Source: Flavobacterium panacagri
Lineage (GTDB): Bacteria; Bacteroidota; Bacteroidia; Flavobacteriales; Flavobacteriaceae
Length of the DNA stretch: 64,000 nucleotides
Reading direction: 5' to 3'
NCBI RefSeq assembly: GCF_030378165.1
Contig: NZ_CP119766.1
Location: forward strand, 2,728,001 to 2,792,000
Shown here in pieces: positions 34,087-42,644 of the stretch. Below the pieces are notes generated by a model that was not told where the DNA came from, ran no database searches, and saw only the letters and a list, made by a program, of their open reading frames with translations. Position numbers and translations under genes: made by a program. Position 1 is the stretch's first letter. The number at the start of each line of letters is the position of its first letter.

Positions 34087-35412
34087 ATGAAAAAATATAT
34101 AGTATTGTTTTTTGGGTTATTCTTACCTTTTTTGCTTTTTGGACAAGGCGATTTTTTATTACAAAACAATGCAGCTAAGGCTACAGTGCCCTTTAAATTG
34201 ATTAATAACCTTATTTTTATTCCGATAAAAGTTAACGGAATAGAACTTAATTTTCTATTAGATTCTGGTGTCGAAGAAACTATTTTATTCAGCATGGAAG
34301 AAAAGCAGGAAGTAAGCTTTAATAATGTTGAAAAAATCAAACTCCGTGGATTAGGAAGTGAAGAAGAAATTGAAGGTTTGAAGTCCACCAAAAATATTTT
34401 AGAAACTCATGGCCTAAAATCTAGTGACCATATGGTTTATATTATTTTGGATCAAAGTTTTAATTTGTCTTCTCATATCGGAATTCCTGTTAATGGAATT
34501 ATTGGACATAAATTCTTTAAAAATAATTTGGTTGAAATTAATTATCAAAAAAAGAAAATTATAGTTCATGCCAAGAATAATAAATTTCAAGAAAAGCTAG
34601 ACAAGAAATTTAGAAAGATTCCGATAACTATAGAAAGATCAAAACCTTATTTAATAACCACAGCGACGGTCAACAATGTACAAGTACCTGCAAAACTGCT
34701 AATTGATATAGGAAACAGTGATGCTTTTTGGATTTTTGAGAATGATAAGATTAAACTTCCAGATCGAAACTTTCCAGACTTTTTAGGAAAAGGATTTAGC
34801 GGTGATATTGAAGGACACCGAGCTAAAATCGATAAATTTTCTATTGATGAATTTGATTTTAAGAAACCCATTGTATCCTTTCCCGATTCCATTTCTATTA
34901 GAAATGTAAAGATGGTTCCAGGGCGTATCGGCTCAGTTGGAGGAGAAGTTCTTAAGCGCTTTACTTTAGTTTTGGACTATAAAAATAAAGAATTATATTT
35001 AAAGAGAAACAGCAAGTTTGGAGAACCTTTTACTTACAATAAAAGTGGTATTACAGTACAGCATAATGGATTGCAATGGGTCCAGGAAACGGTTAATATG
35101 GAGACAGTCCGAGTAGCATCTTCAATTGACGAAATACAGGAGAGAGAAAGAAATAACAATAATTTTAAGTATAAATTTGCTCTTAAACCGGTCTATGAAA
35201 TTGTTAATGTAAGAAAGAATTCTGCAGCAGAAAAATGCGGTCTTCGTAAAGGAGATATTATTGTAAGCATAAATAAAATACAGCCTTACAGATACACTTT
35301 ACAGCAGATAAACAATCTACTAAAATCAGAAGATGATGTATGGATAAACTTGGAAGTGGAACGTAATAGTTTAGTGTTGAAATTCAGGTTTAAATTAGAA
35401 GATGAGCTTTAA
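34087..35412 (+). CDS. Exported retropepsin-like aspartic protease with C-terminal PDZ domain
   Basis: A 441-residue protein with a signal peptide (cleavage near FG-QGDF). Two aspartic-protease hemidomains follow, one with LLDSG (Asp59) and one with LIDIGNSD (Asp207), together forming a single-chain retropepsin-like active site. A PDZ domain occupies roughly residues 365-430 (NSAAEKCGLRKGDIIVSIN). A TTG at 34081 extends the frame by two residues, but the ATG at 34087 gives the normal signal peptide. The second site reads D-I-G rather than D-S/T-G, so catalysis is plausible but unproven. It is probably periplasmic or cell-surface; the substrate is unknown. It stands just upstream of the T9SS triad but with a 135-base gap. 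Confidence 0.82.
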   Translation: MKKYIVLFFGLFLPFLLFGQGDFLLQNNAAKATVPFKLINNLIFIPIKVNGIELNFLLDSGVEETILFSMEEKQEVSFNNVEKIKLRGLGSEEEIEGLKSTKNILETHGLKSSDHMVYIILDQSFNLSSHIGIPVNGIIGHKFFKNNLVEINYQKKKIIVHAKNNKFQEKLDKKFRKIPITIERSKPYLITTATVNNVQVPAKLLIDIGNSDAFWIFENDKIKLPDRNFPDFLGKGFSGDIEGHRAKIDKFSIDEFDFKKPIVSFPDSISIRNVKMVPGRIGSVGGEVLKRFTLVLDYKNKELYLKRNSKFGEPFTYNKSGITVQHNGLQWVQETVNMETVRVASSIDEIQERERNNNNFKYKFALKPVYEIVNVRKNSAAEKCGLRKGDIIVSINKIQPYRYTLQQINNLLKSEDDVWINLEVERNSLVLKFRFKLEDEL

Positions 35413-35547
35413 GAATTTATAAATGGCTTGGATTAAAATAAGTTTTTACTCTAATTTTGAGATATATTTTATTTTTTTGTGAAAAAATGTTTGTTAAAAT
35501 TAGTTTTTTGCCTAGATAATTTATTATGTTTAACAAAAATTTAATCT

Positions 35548-38172
35548 ATGGTAAAAAACTACATTAATTTCTTACAATTTTTATTTGTTTTTACTTTCTT
35601 TTTGATCTTCTCTGCAAAAATCAATGCACAATGTGCAGGATCTAACGCACAATTAGATTTATGTACAACTATTGCGGATCCTGCAAATCAAAACATTTCG
35701 TTGTTTTCTTTATTAGGTGGAAATCCTGTTCCAGGTGGAACTTGGACTGCCAATACAAATCCACGTGGATTAACTGCTGCAACTGGAATGCTGAATGCGC
35801 AGCTTCTCAGTCAAGGAGGTGTTTATAATTATACTTATACAGCACCTGCAACAGCAGGCTGTACAAATAACAAAGCAATAGTAACTGTAACTATTGGTGC
35901 CTATGCGGGTGTTGCGGCTCCATATGCGACGGTATGTAGTGATGAAAATATTTTCAACCTCTTTACTGCTTTCAACGGTACTGTTATGGCTCCTCATACA
36001 AATGGAGTTTGGACGGATGTTGATGGAAATGTTGTGCCTCAATCAACAATTGGAGTGACTAATAAAAATGGGCAATATCAGTATACTTACACTGTTCCGC
36101 CAGTTCTTGCTTGTTCTAACGCTTCACCTTCTTCTACCGTAATTATAACGGTAGTTAGAGCACCTAGAGAAGGAACGCCTAACAATTTACTTATTTGTGC
36201 TGATACTCAGATTTCACAATATACTGCTTTAGACTTAGATACTAGACTTTCCGGGCAAGACAGCGGAGGAGAATGGAGCGGACCAGGAATAGTCTCTCCA
36301 ACAGATCATATTGTGAATCTGGAAGAACAATATAATTTAAACGGACCAGGCGACTACGAATATAATTATATAGTTTATGCTACTCCTAATAATAAAGTCT
36401 GCCCAGACAAAATTGCTACAGTTAGGGTTACTATAGAACAACGTCTCGATTTTACAGGAGCAAAAGTTGATGTGGTTAAAGATATTTGCGAGCCCGAAAT
36501 ACCAACCGCTAGATATTCAGCTACCTTAACACAAGGAGCACAATCTATTTCTGATGGACAATATGAAGTAACTTTTAATGTATCGGGGCCAAATGGAGGT
36601 TCGCAAACCATTACTTCTAGTTTTGTAAATGGTGTACTTACTTTTCCAGTTTCGCCTTCTTATTTTAGACAAGTTGGAAAATTTACTCTAACCATTACAA
36701 ATATTATTTCAACTTTAAGTAAAGGAGCCTGTGCTAATATTATTAATGATTTATCAGATATTCTAGAGATTCATCCAATTCCGCGTTTAGATGGAGCCTT
36801 GCTTACATTTGATCCGACTTGCCAAAATAAAGATGCTCAAGCTCATTTAACAAATGCAGCCCTACTGCCAGATGGAAATTATGATATTGTTTATAATGTT
36901 ACAGGAGACAATTTTACATTAGGACAGAGACAGAATATTACAGTTACTGGAGGTATTTCAGATTTTATAATTCCTGGAAATTTAAGTGTAAATAGTGGAG
37001 CATCGACTATTACGATTACTAATATTACCAATACTGCTACAGGCTGTACCAATACTGCTAATATAAGAGGAAATTTAATTATAAATCCGCTTCCAAATGC
37101 TGCAACCGTGAGTGTTGTTGTAAACGATCGTTGTCTTAATGATCCCGTTACTGCAACAATTTCAGGATTAGGCAGTCTGACGGATATAACAATTACCTAC
37201 ATGCTATTGGGAGATAACATAGCTTCTGAAATGATAACTCTTACTGCCGCAGGAGGGAAAGCTGAATTTCAGATTCCTCCTGGATTGCTTTTAAACACTG
37301 GTTCTACAATTATTTCACTAACCAATTTAAAGAACAATGTGACAAGTTGCGATAGTAACTTGAATAATGTGTTAGATAGTTTTATTATAAATCCAATTCC
37401 AGTTGCACCAACCGTAAATCCACAATCATTCTGTAAAGTAGACGAAGCAGCAGTTTCCAATCTAGTTCCGAATGGGAATCAATTTAAATGGTATGAATCT
37501 GCAACAGCAGCAACACCGCTTGCGGGTACTGTACTTTTGCAATCCAAAACATATTATGTTAAAGAAACGTCTGCCGCAGGCTGTACGTCAGAAGCAGCAG
37601 CGGTTACAGTTACTATAGACGATTCTCCTGTTCCAGTATTAAATTCGGATGGACAGAATTTCTGCGGACTAAATAATCCAACTATTGCAGATTTGTCCAA
37701 TAATACCAATGTGCCAGCAACAGTAGTTTGGTATGATGCTCCAAATGGGAATTTATTATCGCCTACAAAACCTTTGGTCGAACAAGGGAAATATTACGGA
37801 TATAATTTTCCAAGCACAAACTGTTTTTCTTCAGAATATATAGAAGTCACAGTAACCTTGACAGAATGTGATAATGTGCCAAATGACTTTTTTGTGCCTG
37901 ACGGATTTTCTCCAAATGGTGATGGTGTCAATGATTCATTTGTAATAAAAGATATTGAATTTTTATATCCAAATTATACTCTTGAAATTTATAACAGATA
38001 CGGAAACGGAATGTATAAAGGGGATAAAAATAAACCAGCTTGGGATGGTATGAATTACGAAAAAAGCGGCATCGCTGGCGGAATTGCACCCAATGGAGTT
38101 TATTTTTATGTATTGCATTTCAATAAGGACAACAAACCGTCGAAGCAAGGCCGTCTTTATTTAAATCGATAA
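35548..38172 (+). CDS. Secreted adhesin-like protein with gliding-motility (type B) T9SS C-terminal domain
   Basis: An 874-residue protein with a signal peptide (cleavage after INA, before QCAGS) and a series of immunoglobulin-like modules, seen as repeats of 'P-T-C/R-C...LPDGNYDIVYNVTGDN'-type strands with paired Cys. The last ~85 residues are the gliding-motility-associated C-terminal domain (CHU_C): DGFSPNGDGVNDSF, IYNRYGNGMY, WDG, then GVYFYVLHF and the basic end GRLYLNR. This is the type B signal for export by the type IX system to the cell surface. The genes for its likely partners, a SprF/PorP protein and an OmpA-family protein, follow within 40 bases each, so the three form an operon. 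It resembles small SprB-like adhesins in domain plan only. Confidence 0.88.
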   Translation: MVKNYINFLQFLFVFTFFLIFSAKINAQCAGSNAQLDLCTTIADPANQNISLFSLLGGNPVPGGTWTANTNPRGLTAATGMLNAQLLSQGGVYNYTYTAPATAGCTNNKAIVTVTIGAYAGVAAPYATVCSDENIFNLFTAFNGTVMAPHTNGVWTDVDGNVVPQSTIGVTNKNGQYQYTYTVPPVLACSNASPSSTVIITVVRAPREGTPNNLLICADTQISQYTALDLDTRLSGQDSGGEWSGPGIVSPTDHIVNLEEQYNLNGPGDYEYNYIVYATPNNKVCPDKIATVRVTIEQRLDFTGAKVDVVKDICEPEIPTARYSATLTQGAQSISDGQYEVTFNVSGPNGGSQTITSSFVNGVLTFPVSPSYFRQVGKFTLTITNIISTLSKGACANIINDLSDILEIHPIPRLDGALLTFDPTCQNKDAQAHLTNAALLPDGNYDIVYNVTGDNFTLGQRQNITVTGGISDFIIPGNLSVNSGASTITITNITNTATGCTNTANIRGNLIINPLPNAATVSVVVNDRCLNDPVTATISGLGSLTDITITYMLLGDNIASEMITLTAAGGKAEFQIPPGLLLNTGSTIISLTNLKNNVTSCDSNLNNVLDSFIINPIPVAPTVNPQSFCKVDEAAVSNLVPNGNQFKWYESATAATPLAGTVLLQSKTYYVKETSAAGCTSEAAAVTVTIDDSPVPVLNSDGQNFCGLNNPTIADLSNNTNVPATVVWYDAPNGNLLSPTKPLVEQGKYYGYNFPSTNCFSSEYIEVTVTLTECDNVPNDFFVPDGFSPNGDGVNDSFVIKDIEFLYPNYTLEIYNRYGNGMYKGDKNKPAWDGMNYEKSGIAGGIAPNGVYFYVLHFNKDNKPSKQGRLYLNR

Positions 38173-38202
38173 ATCTTTTTATGTTTTTAATATAATTTTC
38201 AA

Positions 38203-39129
38203 ATGAAAAAAATACTACTCTTTATAAATTTCCTTTTCTATTTATCAGTTGGCGCACAGCAAGATCCAGAGTATACACATTATATGTATAATATGAGTGC
38301 AGTCAATCCAGCATACGCGACAGGAGTACCCGCTATGATGAATTTTGGAGGACTGTATAGAACACAATGGGTTGGAGCGGTAGGAGCTCCAAAAACATTT
38401 ACTTTTTTTGCACATAGCGCGATTACAGAAAAAATTGAGGCTGGAGTTTCATTTATATCTGATGATATTGGAGACGGTGCTAAAAAAGAAAATAATGTTT
38501 ATGCTGATTTTGCGTATGTCTTAAAATTGGGAGGACAAAATAAACTTTCATTAGGATTAAAAGCTGGGTTTTCTTCCATACAGAGCAATTTTAATGGTTT
38601 TCGTTTTACAGATCCGCAGACCGATTTTGCTTTTTCAGAAAATATAAATGCAACCAAACCTAATATTGGAGTTGGAGCTTATTATTTTAGAGATAATCTT
38701 TATGTTGGATTATCCGTTCCAAATTTGTTGAAATCAAAATATATTCAAGAAAAATCAGGAATCAATGCTTTTGGCTCAGAAGAAATACATACTTTTTTAA
38801 CAGCAGGTTATGTTTTTCAGCTGAATGATGCACTGAAATTAAAACCAGCATTTATGTCAAAATTTGTCAAAGGAGCACCAATAACTTTAGATGTAACTGC
38901 CAATGTTTTATACAACGAAAAGTTTGAATTTGGTGCAGCATATAGAATTGACGATTCTGTAAGTGCCTTGTTTAATATCAATGTAACGCCTACTTTGAGA
39001 GTGGGTTATGCTTATGATTATACATTGACAAATTTCGGTCAGTTTAATTCGGGAACACATGAAATTATGTTGTTGTTCGATTTAGATTTGTTAGGAAAAG
39101 GTTTTGATAAATCACCAAGATTCTTCTAA
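38203..39129 (+). CDS. Type IX secretion outer-membrane protein of the PorP/SprF family
   Basis: A 308-residue outer-membrane barrel with a signal peptide (cleavage before QQDPEY). It has the PorP/SprF N-terminal motif YTHYMYNMSAVNPAYA, then repeated amphipathic strands such as SLGLKAGFSS and VGYAYDYTL. Known: SprF helps the secretion of the adhesin SprB in Flavobacterium johnsoniae, and type B substrates are often encoded beside a SprF-like gene. It starts 30 bases after the adhesin stop and ends just before the OmpA-family gene, so it is probably dedicated to the adhesin at 35548. Confidence 0.9.
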   Translation: MKKILLFINFLFYLSVGAQQDPEYTHYMYNMSAVNPAYATGVPAMMNFGGLYRTQWVGAVGAPKTFTFFAHSAITEKIEAGVSFISDDIGDGAKKENNVYADFAYVLKLGGQNKLSLGLKAGFSSIQSNFNGFRFTDPQTDFAFSENINATKPNIGVGAYYFRDNLYVGLSVPNLLKSKYIQEKSGINAFGSEEIHTFLTAGYVFQLNDALKLKPAFMSKFVKGAPITLDVTANVLYNEKFEFGAAYRIDDSVSALFNINVTPTLRVGYAYDYTLTNFGQFNSGTHEIMLLFDLDLLGKGFDKSPRFF

Positions 39130-39130
39130 A

Positions 39131-41269
39131 ATGAAAAATATGAAAAAACTACTCGTTATTATATTCGTATTTTCAATACAGTTTATAAAGGCTCAAAATC
39201 AGGAATTGGTAAGAGCTAAGAAATTCTTTGATAGAACTTATTATACCGAAGCAATTGTTTTGTATGAAAGACTTGCAGAAGAAAAACCTTCACAGGAAGT
39301 AATAAAAAACTTGGCCGATTCTTATTTCTACACCAACAATTTGGTTAAAGCACAACGTTATTACCGACTTTTGGTTAATAGCTACAGCAATAATTTAGAT
39401 CGCGAATATTATTTTAGATATGCACAAACTTTAAAAGCAACCAATAGTTATGATGATGCAAACGTCGCTTTAAAAGAATATTATTCAAAATCGGCTAATA
39501 CCGAGGATCTTGTCAATTTTGAAAAACAACTAAAAACGCTGGAAAACGTATCGGCAATTGGGAAAAGATTTGACATAAAAAATCTTCCGATAAATACGCC
39601 TAATTCAGAATTCGGTGCAGTAAAATACAATGATAATTTGGTTTTTGCAGGTGTTAAATTGAAACCTAATCTGTTTGATAAAAAGTACAAATGGGATAAT
39701 GCAACTTATTTAAATTTAGTTACAATTCCACTGAAAAATATTAATTCTTCAGATTCGATTGTACATTATTTTGCTAAAGAATTAAAAACAGGAATGCATG
39801 AGTCTAATGCCGTTTTTACAAAAGATGGAAAAACGATGTATTTTACTCGAAACAATTCTAAAAACGGAAGAAAAAAGAGAGATGATAAGAAAATCTCAAG
39901 CCTTCAGATTTTTAAAGCAGAACTGGTAAATGGTAAATGGACAAATGTAACATCACTTCCATTCAATAGTCCGAATTATTCAACGGAACATCCAGCTTTA
40001 AGCGCTGATGAAAAAATCTTGTATTTTGCTTCAGATATGCCGGGATCTTTAGGATCTTTTGATATTTATTCGGTCAATATTAATAGAGGAGCATTTGATA
40101 CGCCAAAGAATTTAGGTCCAGAAATTAATACAGATAAAAGAGAACAATTTCCTTTTGCTTCTTCGGATAATAAACTTTATTTTTCTTCAGATGGACATTT
40201 AGGCTATGGCTCTTTAGATGTTTTTGTTTCTGAAATAAACGGAAACGAGTATTCAAAACCAGTAAATATTGGACTGCCTTTAAACTCTAATTCAGACGAT
40301 TTTGCTTTTAATGTTGATTCGAATACGAAAGAAGGTTTTTTTGCGTCCAACAGAGAGGGAGGAAAGGGAAGTGACGACATTTATCAATTCAAAGAAATCA
40401 AAGATTTAATTGTAGAGGATTGTAAACAATTCATTGCAGGAACAATTACAGATGTTGACACTCAATTGGCACTAGAAAACGCCACTGTAATTCTGCAAGA
40501 TTCAGAAAATAAGACCTTAAATACAATAACAACTGCTGCTGATGGAAAATTCAGTTTTACTGTTGCCTGCGAAGCTTCTTATAAAGTTTCGGCTTTTAAA
40601 GAAAAATATACAAACGAGTCAAAAACATTAACTTTAGATAAAACAAGAGATAAAACAAATGATGCTTCATTGGCTTTAAAATCTTTAGAAGCTATCAAAC
40701 TGGAAGAGAAGGAAAAAGCGGAAAAGAAAAGACAGCAGGAAATTATTATAGAAGAAGAAAACAAGAAAAAAGCTGAACTTGTTGCAATTGAATTAAAACA
40801 GAAAGAGAAAAAAGCCAAAGAGCAAGAAATTGCAGCAACTGAGGCTAAAAAGCAAGAGAAAGTAAAAGAGATTTTAGCACAGGAAAAAGATGTAATAAAA
40901 GATAAAGACCGACTAATCATCAAAACAGATCCAATTTACTTTGACTATAATATGTGGTACATCCGCAAAGAATCAAAAGTGGTCTTAGGAAGAGTAGTGG
41001 AATTAATGAAAAAATATCCAGGAATGGTAATCGAAATTGGTTCACATACAGATTCAAGAGGAAATGCTAAATTCAATGAAGATTTATCTCAAAAAAGAGC
41101 CAATTCAACTAGAGAGTTTATCATTCAATCTGGAATAGATGCTAAAAGAGTTTCTGCAAAAGGATACGGAGAATCGGTTCCAATTATAAAATGTAAAACG
41201 GATGAAGCTTGTTCTGAAGAAGACCATGAGTTAAACAGAAGATCTGAATTTGTAATTAAGAAATTATAA
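39131..41269 (+). CDS. OmpA-family protein with TPR, WD40-like (PD40) and carboxypeptidase-regulatory-like domains (PorE-like)
   Basis: A 712-residue envelope protein. After the signal peptide come TPR-like helices (to about residue 130), a PD40 beta-propeller region (about 140-420, with LSADEKILYFASD and FASSDNKLYFSSDGH), a carboxypeptidase-regulatory-like beta domain, a Lys/Glu-rich coiled-coil stretch, and a C-terminal OmpA peptidoglycan-binding domain (EIGSHTDSRG, NEDLSQKRA, VSAKGYGES). This plan matches PorE, which links the type IX machinery to peptidoglycan. The frame opens earlier at 39104, but that would overlap the SprF-like gene; the ATGs at 39131 and 39140 are the sensible starts. 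It is third in the adhesin operon and ends at a good terminator. Confidence 0.9.
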   Translation: MKNMKKLLVIIFVFSIQFIKAQNQELVRAKKFFDRTYYTEAIVLYERLAEEKPSQEVIKNLADSYFYTNNLVKAQRYYRLLVNSYSNNLDREYYFRYAQTLKATNSYDDANVALKEYYSKSANTEDLVNFEKQLKTLENVSAIGKRFDIKNLPINTPNSEFGAVKYNDNLVFAGVKLKPNLFDKKYKWDNATYLNLVTIPLKNINSSDSIVHYFAKELKTGMHESNAVFTKDGKTMYFTRNNSKNGRKKRDDKKISSLQIFKAELVNGKWTNVTSLPFNSPNYSTEHPALSADEKILYFASDMPGSLGSFDIYSVNINRGAFDTPKNLGPEINTDKREQFPFASSDNKLYFSSDGHLGYGSLDVFVSEINGNEYSKPVNIGLPLNSNSDDFAFNVDSNTKEGFFASNREGGKGSDDIYQFKEIKDLIVEDCKQFIAGTITDVDTQLALENATVILQDSENKTLNTITTAADGKFSFTVACEASYKVSAFKEKYTNESKTLTLDKTRDKTNDASLALKSLEAIKLEEKEKAEKKRQQEIIIEEENKKKAELVAIELKQKEKKAKEQEIAATEAKKQEKVKEILAQEKDVIKDKDRLIIKTDPIYFDYNMWYIRKESKVVLGRVVELMKKYPGMVIEIGSHTDSRGNAKFNEDLSQKRANSTREFIIQSGIDAKRVSAKGYGESVPIIKCKTDEACSEEDHELNRRSEFVIKKL

Positions 41270-41292
41270 AGTTTATTTTTAAGACATTAAGT

Positions 41293-41323
41293 AAGCCTGA
41301 GAAGATTGAATTTTCTCAGGCTT
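41293..41323 (+). terminator. Intrinsic terminator of the T9SS triad
   Basis: AAGCCTGAGAA (41293-41303) pairs with TTCTCAGGCTT (41313-41323), followed by TATTTTT. Confidence 0.88.
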
Positions 41324-41415
41324 TATTTTTACAGAAAAATTTTGCCAAAACATTTTAGTTGTTTTCTTTTTTATTTAATTTTATAAAATAACCTTGAAAC
41401 ATAAATAAAGAAAAT

Positions 41416-41898
41416 ATGAAAAATCTAGTTTTACCTTGCCTGCTTGTAATCTGTATCGGATTTCAAAGTTGTAAAAATGAAGAAAAACAAAAAGAAGCTG
41501 CTACGGCAAAAGCTGAAGGAGAAACAGTTGTAAGCACAGAATGCTACAAAGCGATCTACGAAAAAGATACGGTTGATTTGAAACTGAATACTTTGAAGAA
41601 CGGAAAGTTATCAGGTGAAATGGTTATGAAAGTTGCGCCTTCAACAGTAAGAACTGGAGAAGTAGCGGGAGAATTTCACGGAGATACTTTATTTGTAGAT
41701 TATACTTTTAAAGACTCGGCTACAAAAAATACTACATTTAAAAACCCAATGGCACTTTTAAAACGTGACAAACAGCTTATTTTAGGAAACGGAACTATGC
41801 AGACTACAATGGGAGTTACGTATTTGGTTAAAGACAAACCAATCGATTTTGAAAAAGTAAAATATAAATTTGATGCCGTTGAATGTACTGCTAAATAA
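41416..41898 (+). CDS. Small lipoprotein of unknown function
   Basis: A 160-residue predicted lipoprotein with a short hydrophobic leader and lipobox GFQSC (Cys19), then a Lys/Glu-rich linker (KNEEKQKEAATAKAEG). The mature domain has two Cys (in ECYKAIY and VECTAK, the second near the end) that could form a disulphide closing a single beta domain. No catalytic motif is recognised. It is monocistronic between two terminators. Similar small beta lipoproteins are common in Flavobacteria; I do not recognise a named family. Confidence 0.75.
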   Translation: MKNLVLPCLLVICIGFQSCKNEEKQKEAATAKAEGETVVSTECYKAIYEKDTVDLKLNTLKNGKLSGEMVMKVAPSTVRTGEVAGEFHGDTLFVDYTFKDSATKNTTFKNPMALLKRDKQLILGNGTMQTTMGVTYLVKDKPIDFEKVKYKFDAVECTAK

Positions 41899-41967
41899 TA
41901 AAAACAACAACAATTTAGTAAACCGACATTTTTTTTAAACCTGTCGTGTTTAACTTAGAAAGATAAA

Positions 41968-42000
41968 AAAAAGCCGTTTCTTCAATAGAAACGGCTTTTT
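41968..42000. terminator. Bidirectional terminator between the lipoprotein and DUF1573 genes
   Basis: AAAAAGCCGTTTCT (41968-41981) pairs perfectly with AGAAACGGCTTTTT (41987-42000), with A- and T-runs at both ends. Confidence 0.9.
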
Positions 42001-42022
42001 ACAATTTATAAATTTAAGTTTT

Positions 42023-42403
42023 TTACAAAACTTCACCTTTAATTTTAAGAGCTACACGCCCGTCAGGATAATTTACTGCATTTGTTTCAACAGTAATGGT
42101 TTTACGAATTGGTCCTGAAACCATATTGTATTTAACATCAATTTTTCCTTTTTTGCCCGGCTGAATTGCAGCAGCAGGTTTTGTAACAACAATAGAGCTT
42201 ACAGTTGATTCTGCACCTGTAATTAATAAAGGAGCGTCTCCAGTATTTGTAAATTCAAAGGAACGCAGTCCGTTATCAGTTTTAGAAATTTTTCCATAAT
42301 CAATTGTATTGTCTGGGGCTGCAAATTCAATTTTAGGGCCATTTTGTGCATAACCTATTGCGCTAAACAATAAGACTGCAATAAAAGAGGCTGCATTTTT
42401 CAT
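42023..42403 (-). CDS. DUF1573 domain protein, exported
   Basis: A 126-residue protein with a signal peptide (cleavage before QNGPKI) and one DUF1573 immunoglobulin-like domain: IDYGKISKTDNGLRSFEFTN, then GDAPLLITGAEST and the PGKKGKIDVKYN strand. DUF1573 proteins are small periplasmic or surface proteins, common in Bacteroidota and resembling ASPM/SPD-2/Hydin-type Ig folds; their role is unknown. The gene converges with the lipoprotein gene at 41416 and diverges from valS. Confidence 0.85.
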   Translation of the reverse strand: MKNAASFIAVLLFSAIGYAQNGPKIEFAAPDNTIDYGKISKTDNGLRSFEFTNTGDAPLLITGAESTVSSIVVTKPAAAIQPGKKGKIDVKYNMVSGPIRKTITVETNAVNYPDGRVALKIKGEVL

Positions 42404-42493
42404 ATGAAATCAGTTTTTAATTGTAAGTAAATATACATTCTTTTAATTAACACACAAATTATTATTTCTCTTTTTATAGTCTACTTAATTATT

Positions 42494-42501
42494 TACTTTT
42501 G
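42494..42501 (+). promoter_or_regulatory. TAnnTTTG -7 box upstream of valS
   Basis: TACTTTTG followed by C, 143 bases before the valS ATG. The leader is A/T-rich with repeated AATTAA/TTGTTTAA words. No TTG at the ideal distance. Confidence 0.4.
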
Positions 42502-42644
42502 CTGTCAATTATAATTACAAAAATTGAACCAAAGTTTTGGTTTATTTGTTTAACTGTATAATCGTTTAGCTGAAATATTCAAAACGATTAAGCAACAAAA
42601 CAAATTGATAATTAAACAAATTAACGATTAAACAACCCTAGTAA

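Noticed and set aside
39104..39130. Upstream start for the OmpA-family gene
   Set aside because: It would overlap the SprF-like coding region and place nine residues before the signal peptide; ATG 39131 or 39140 fits better.
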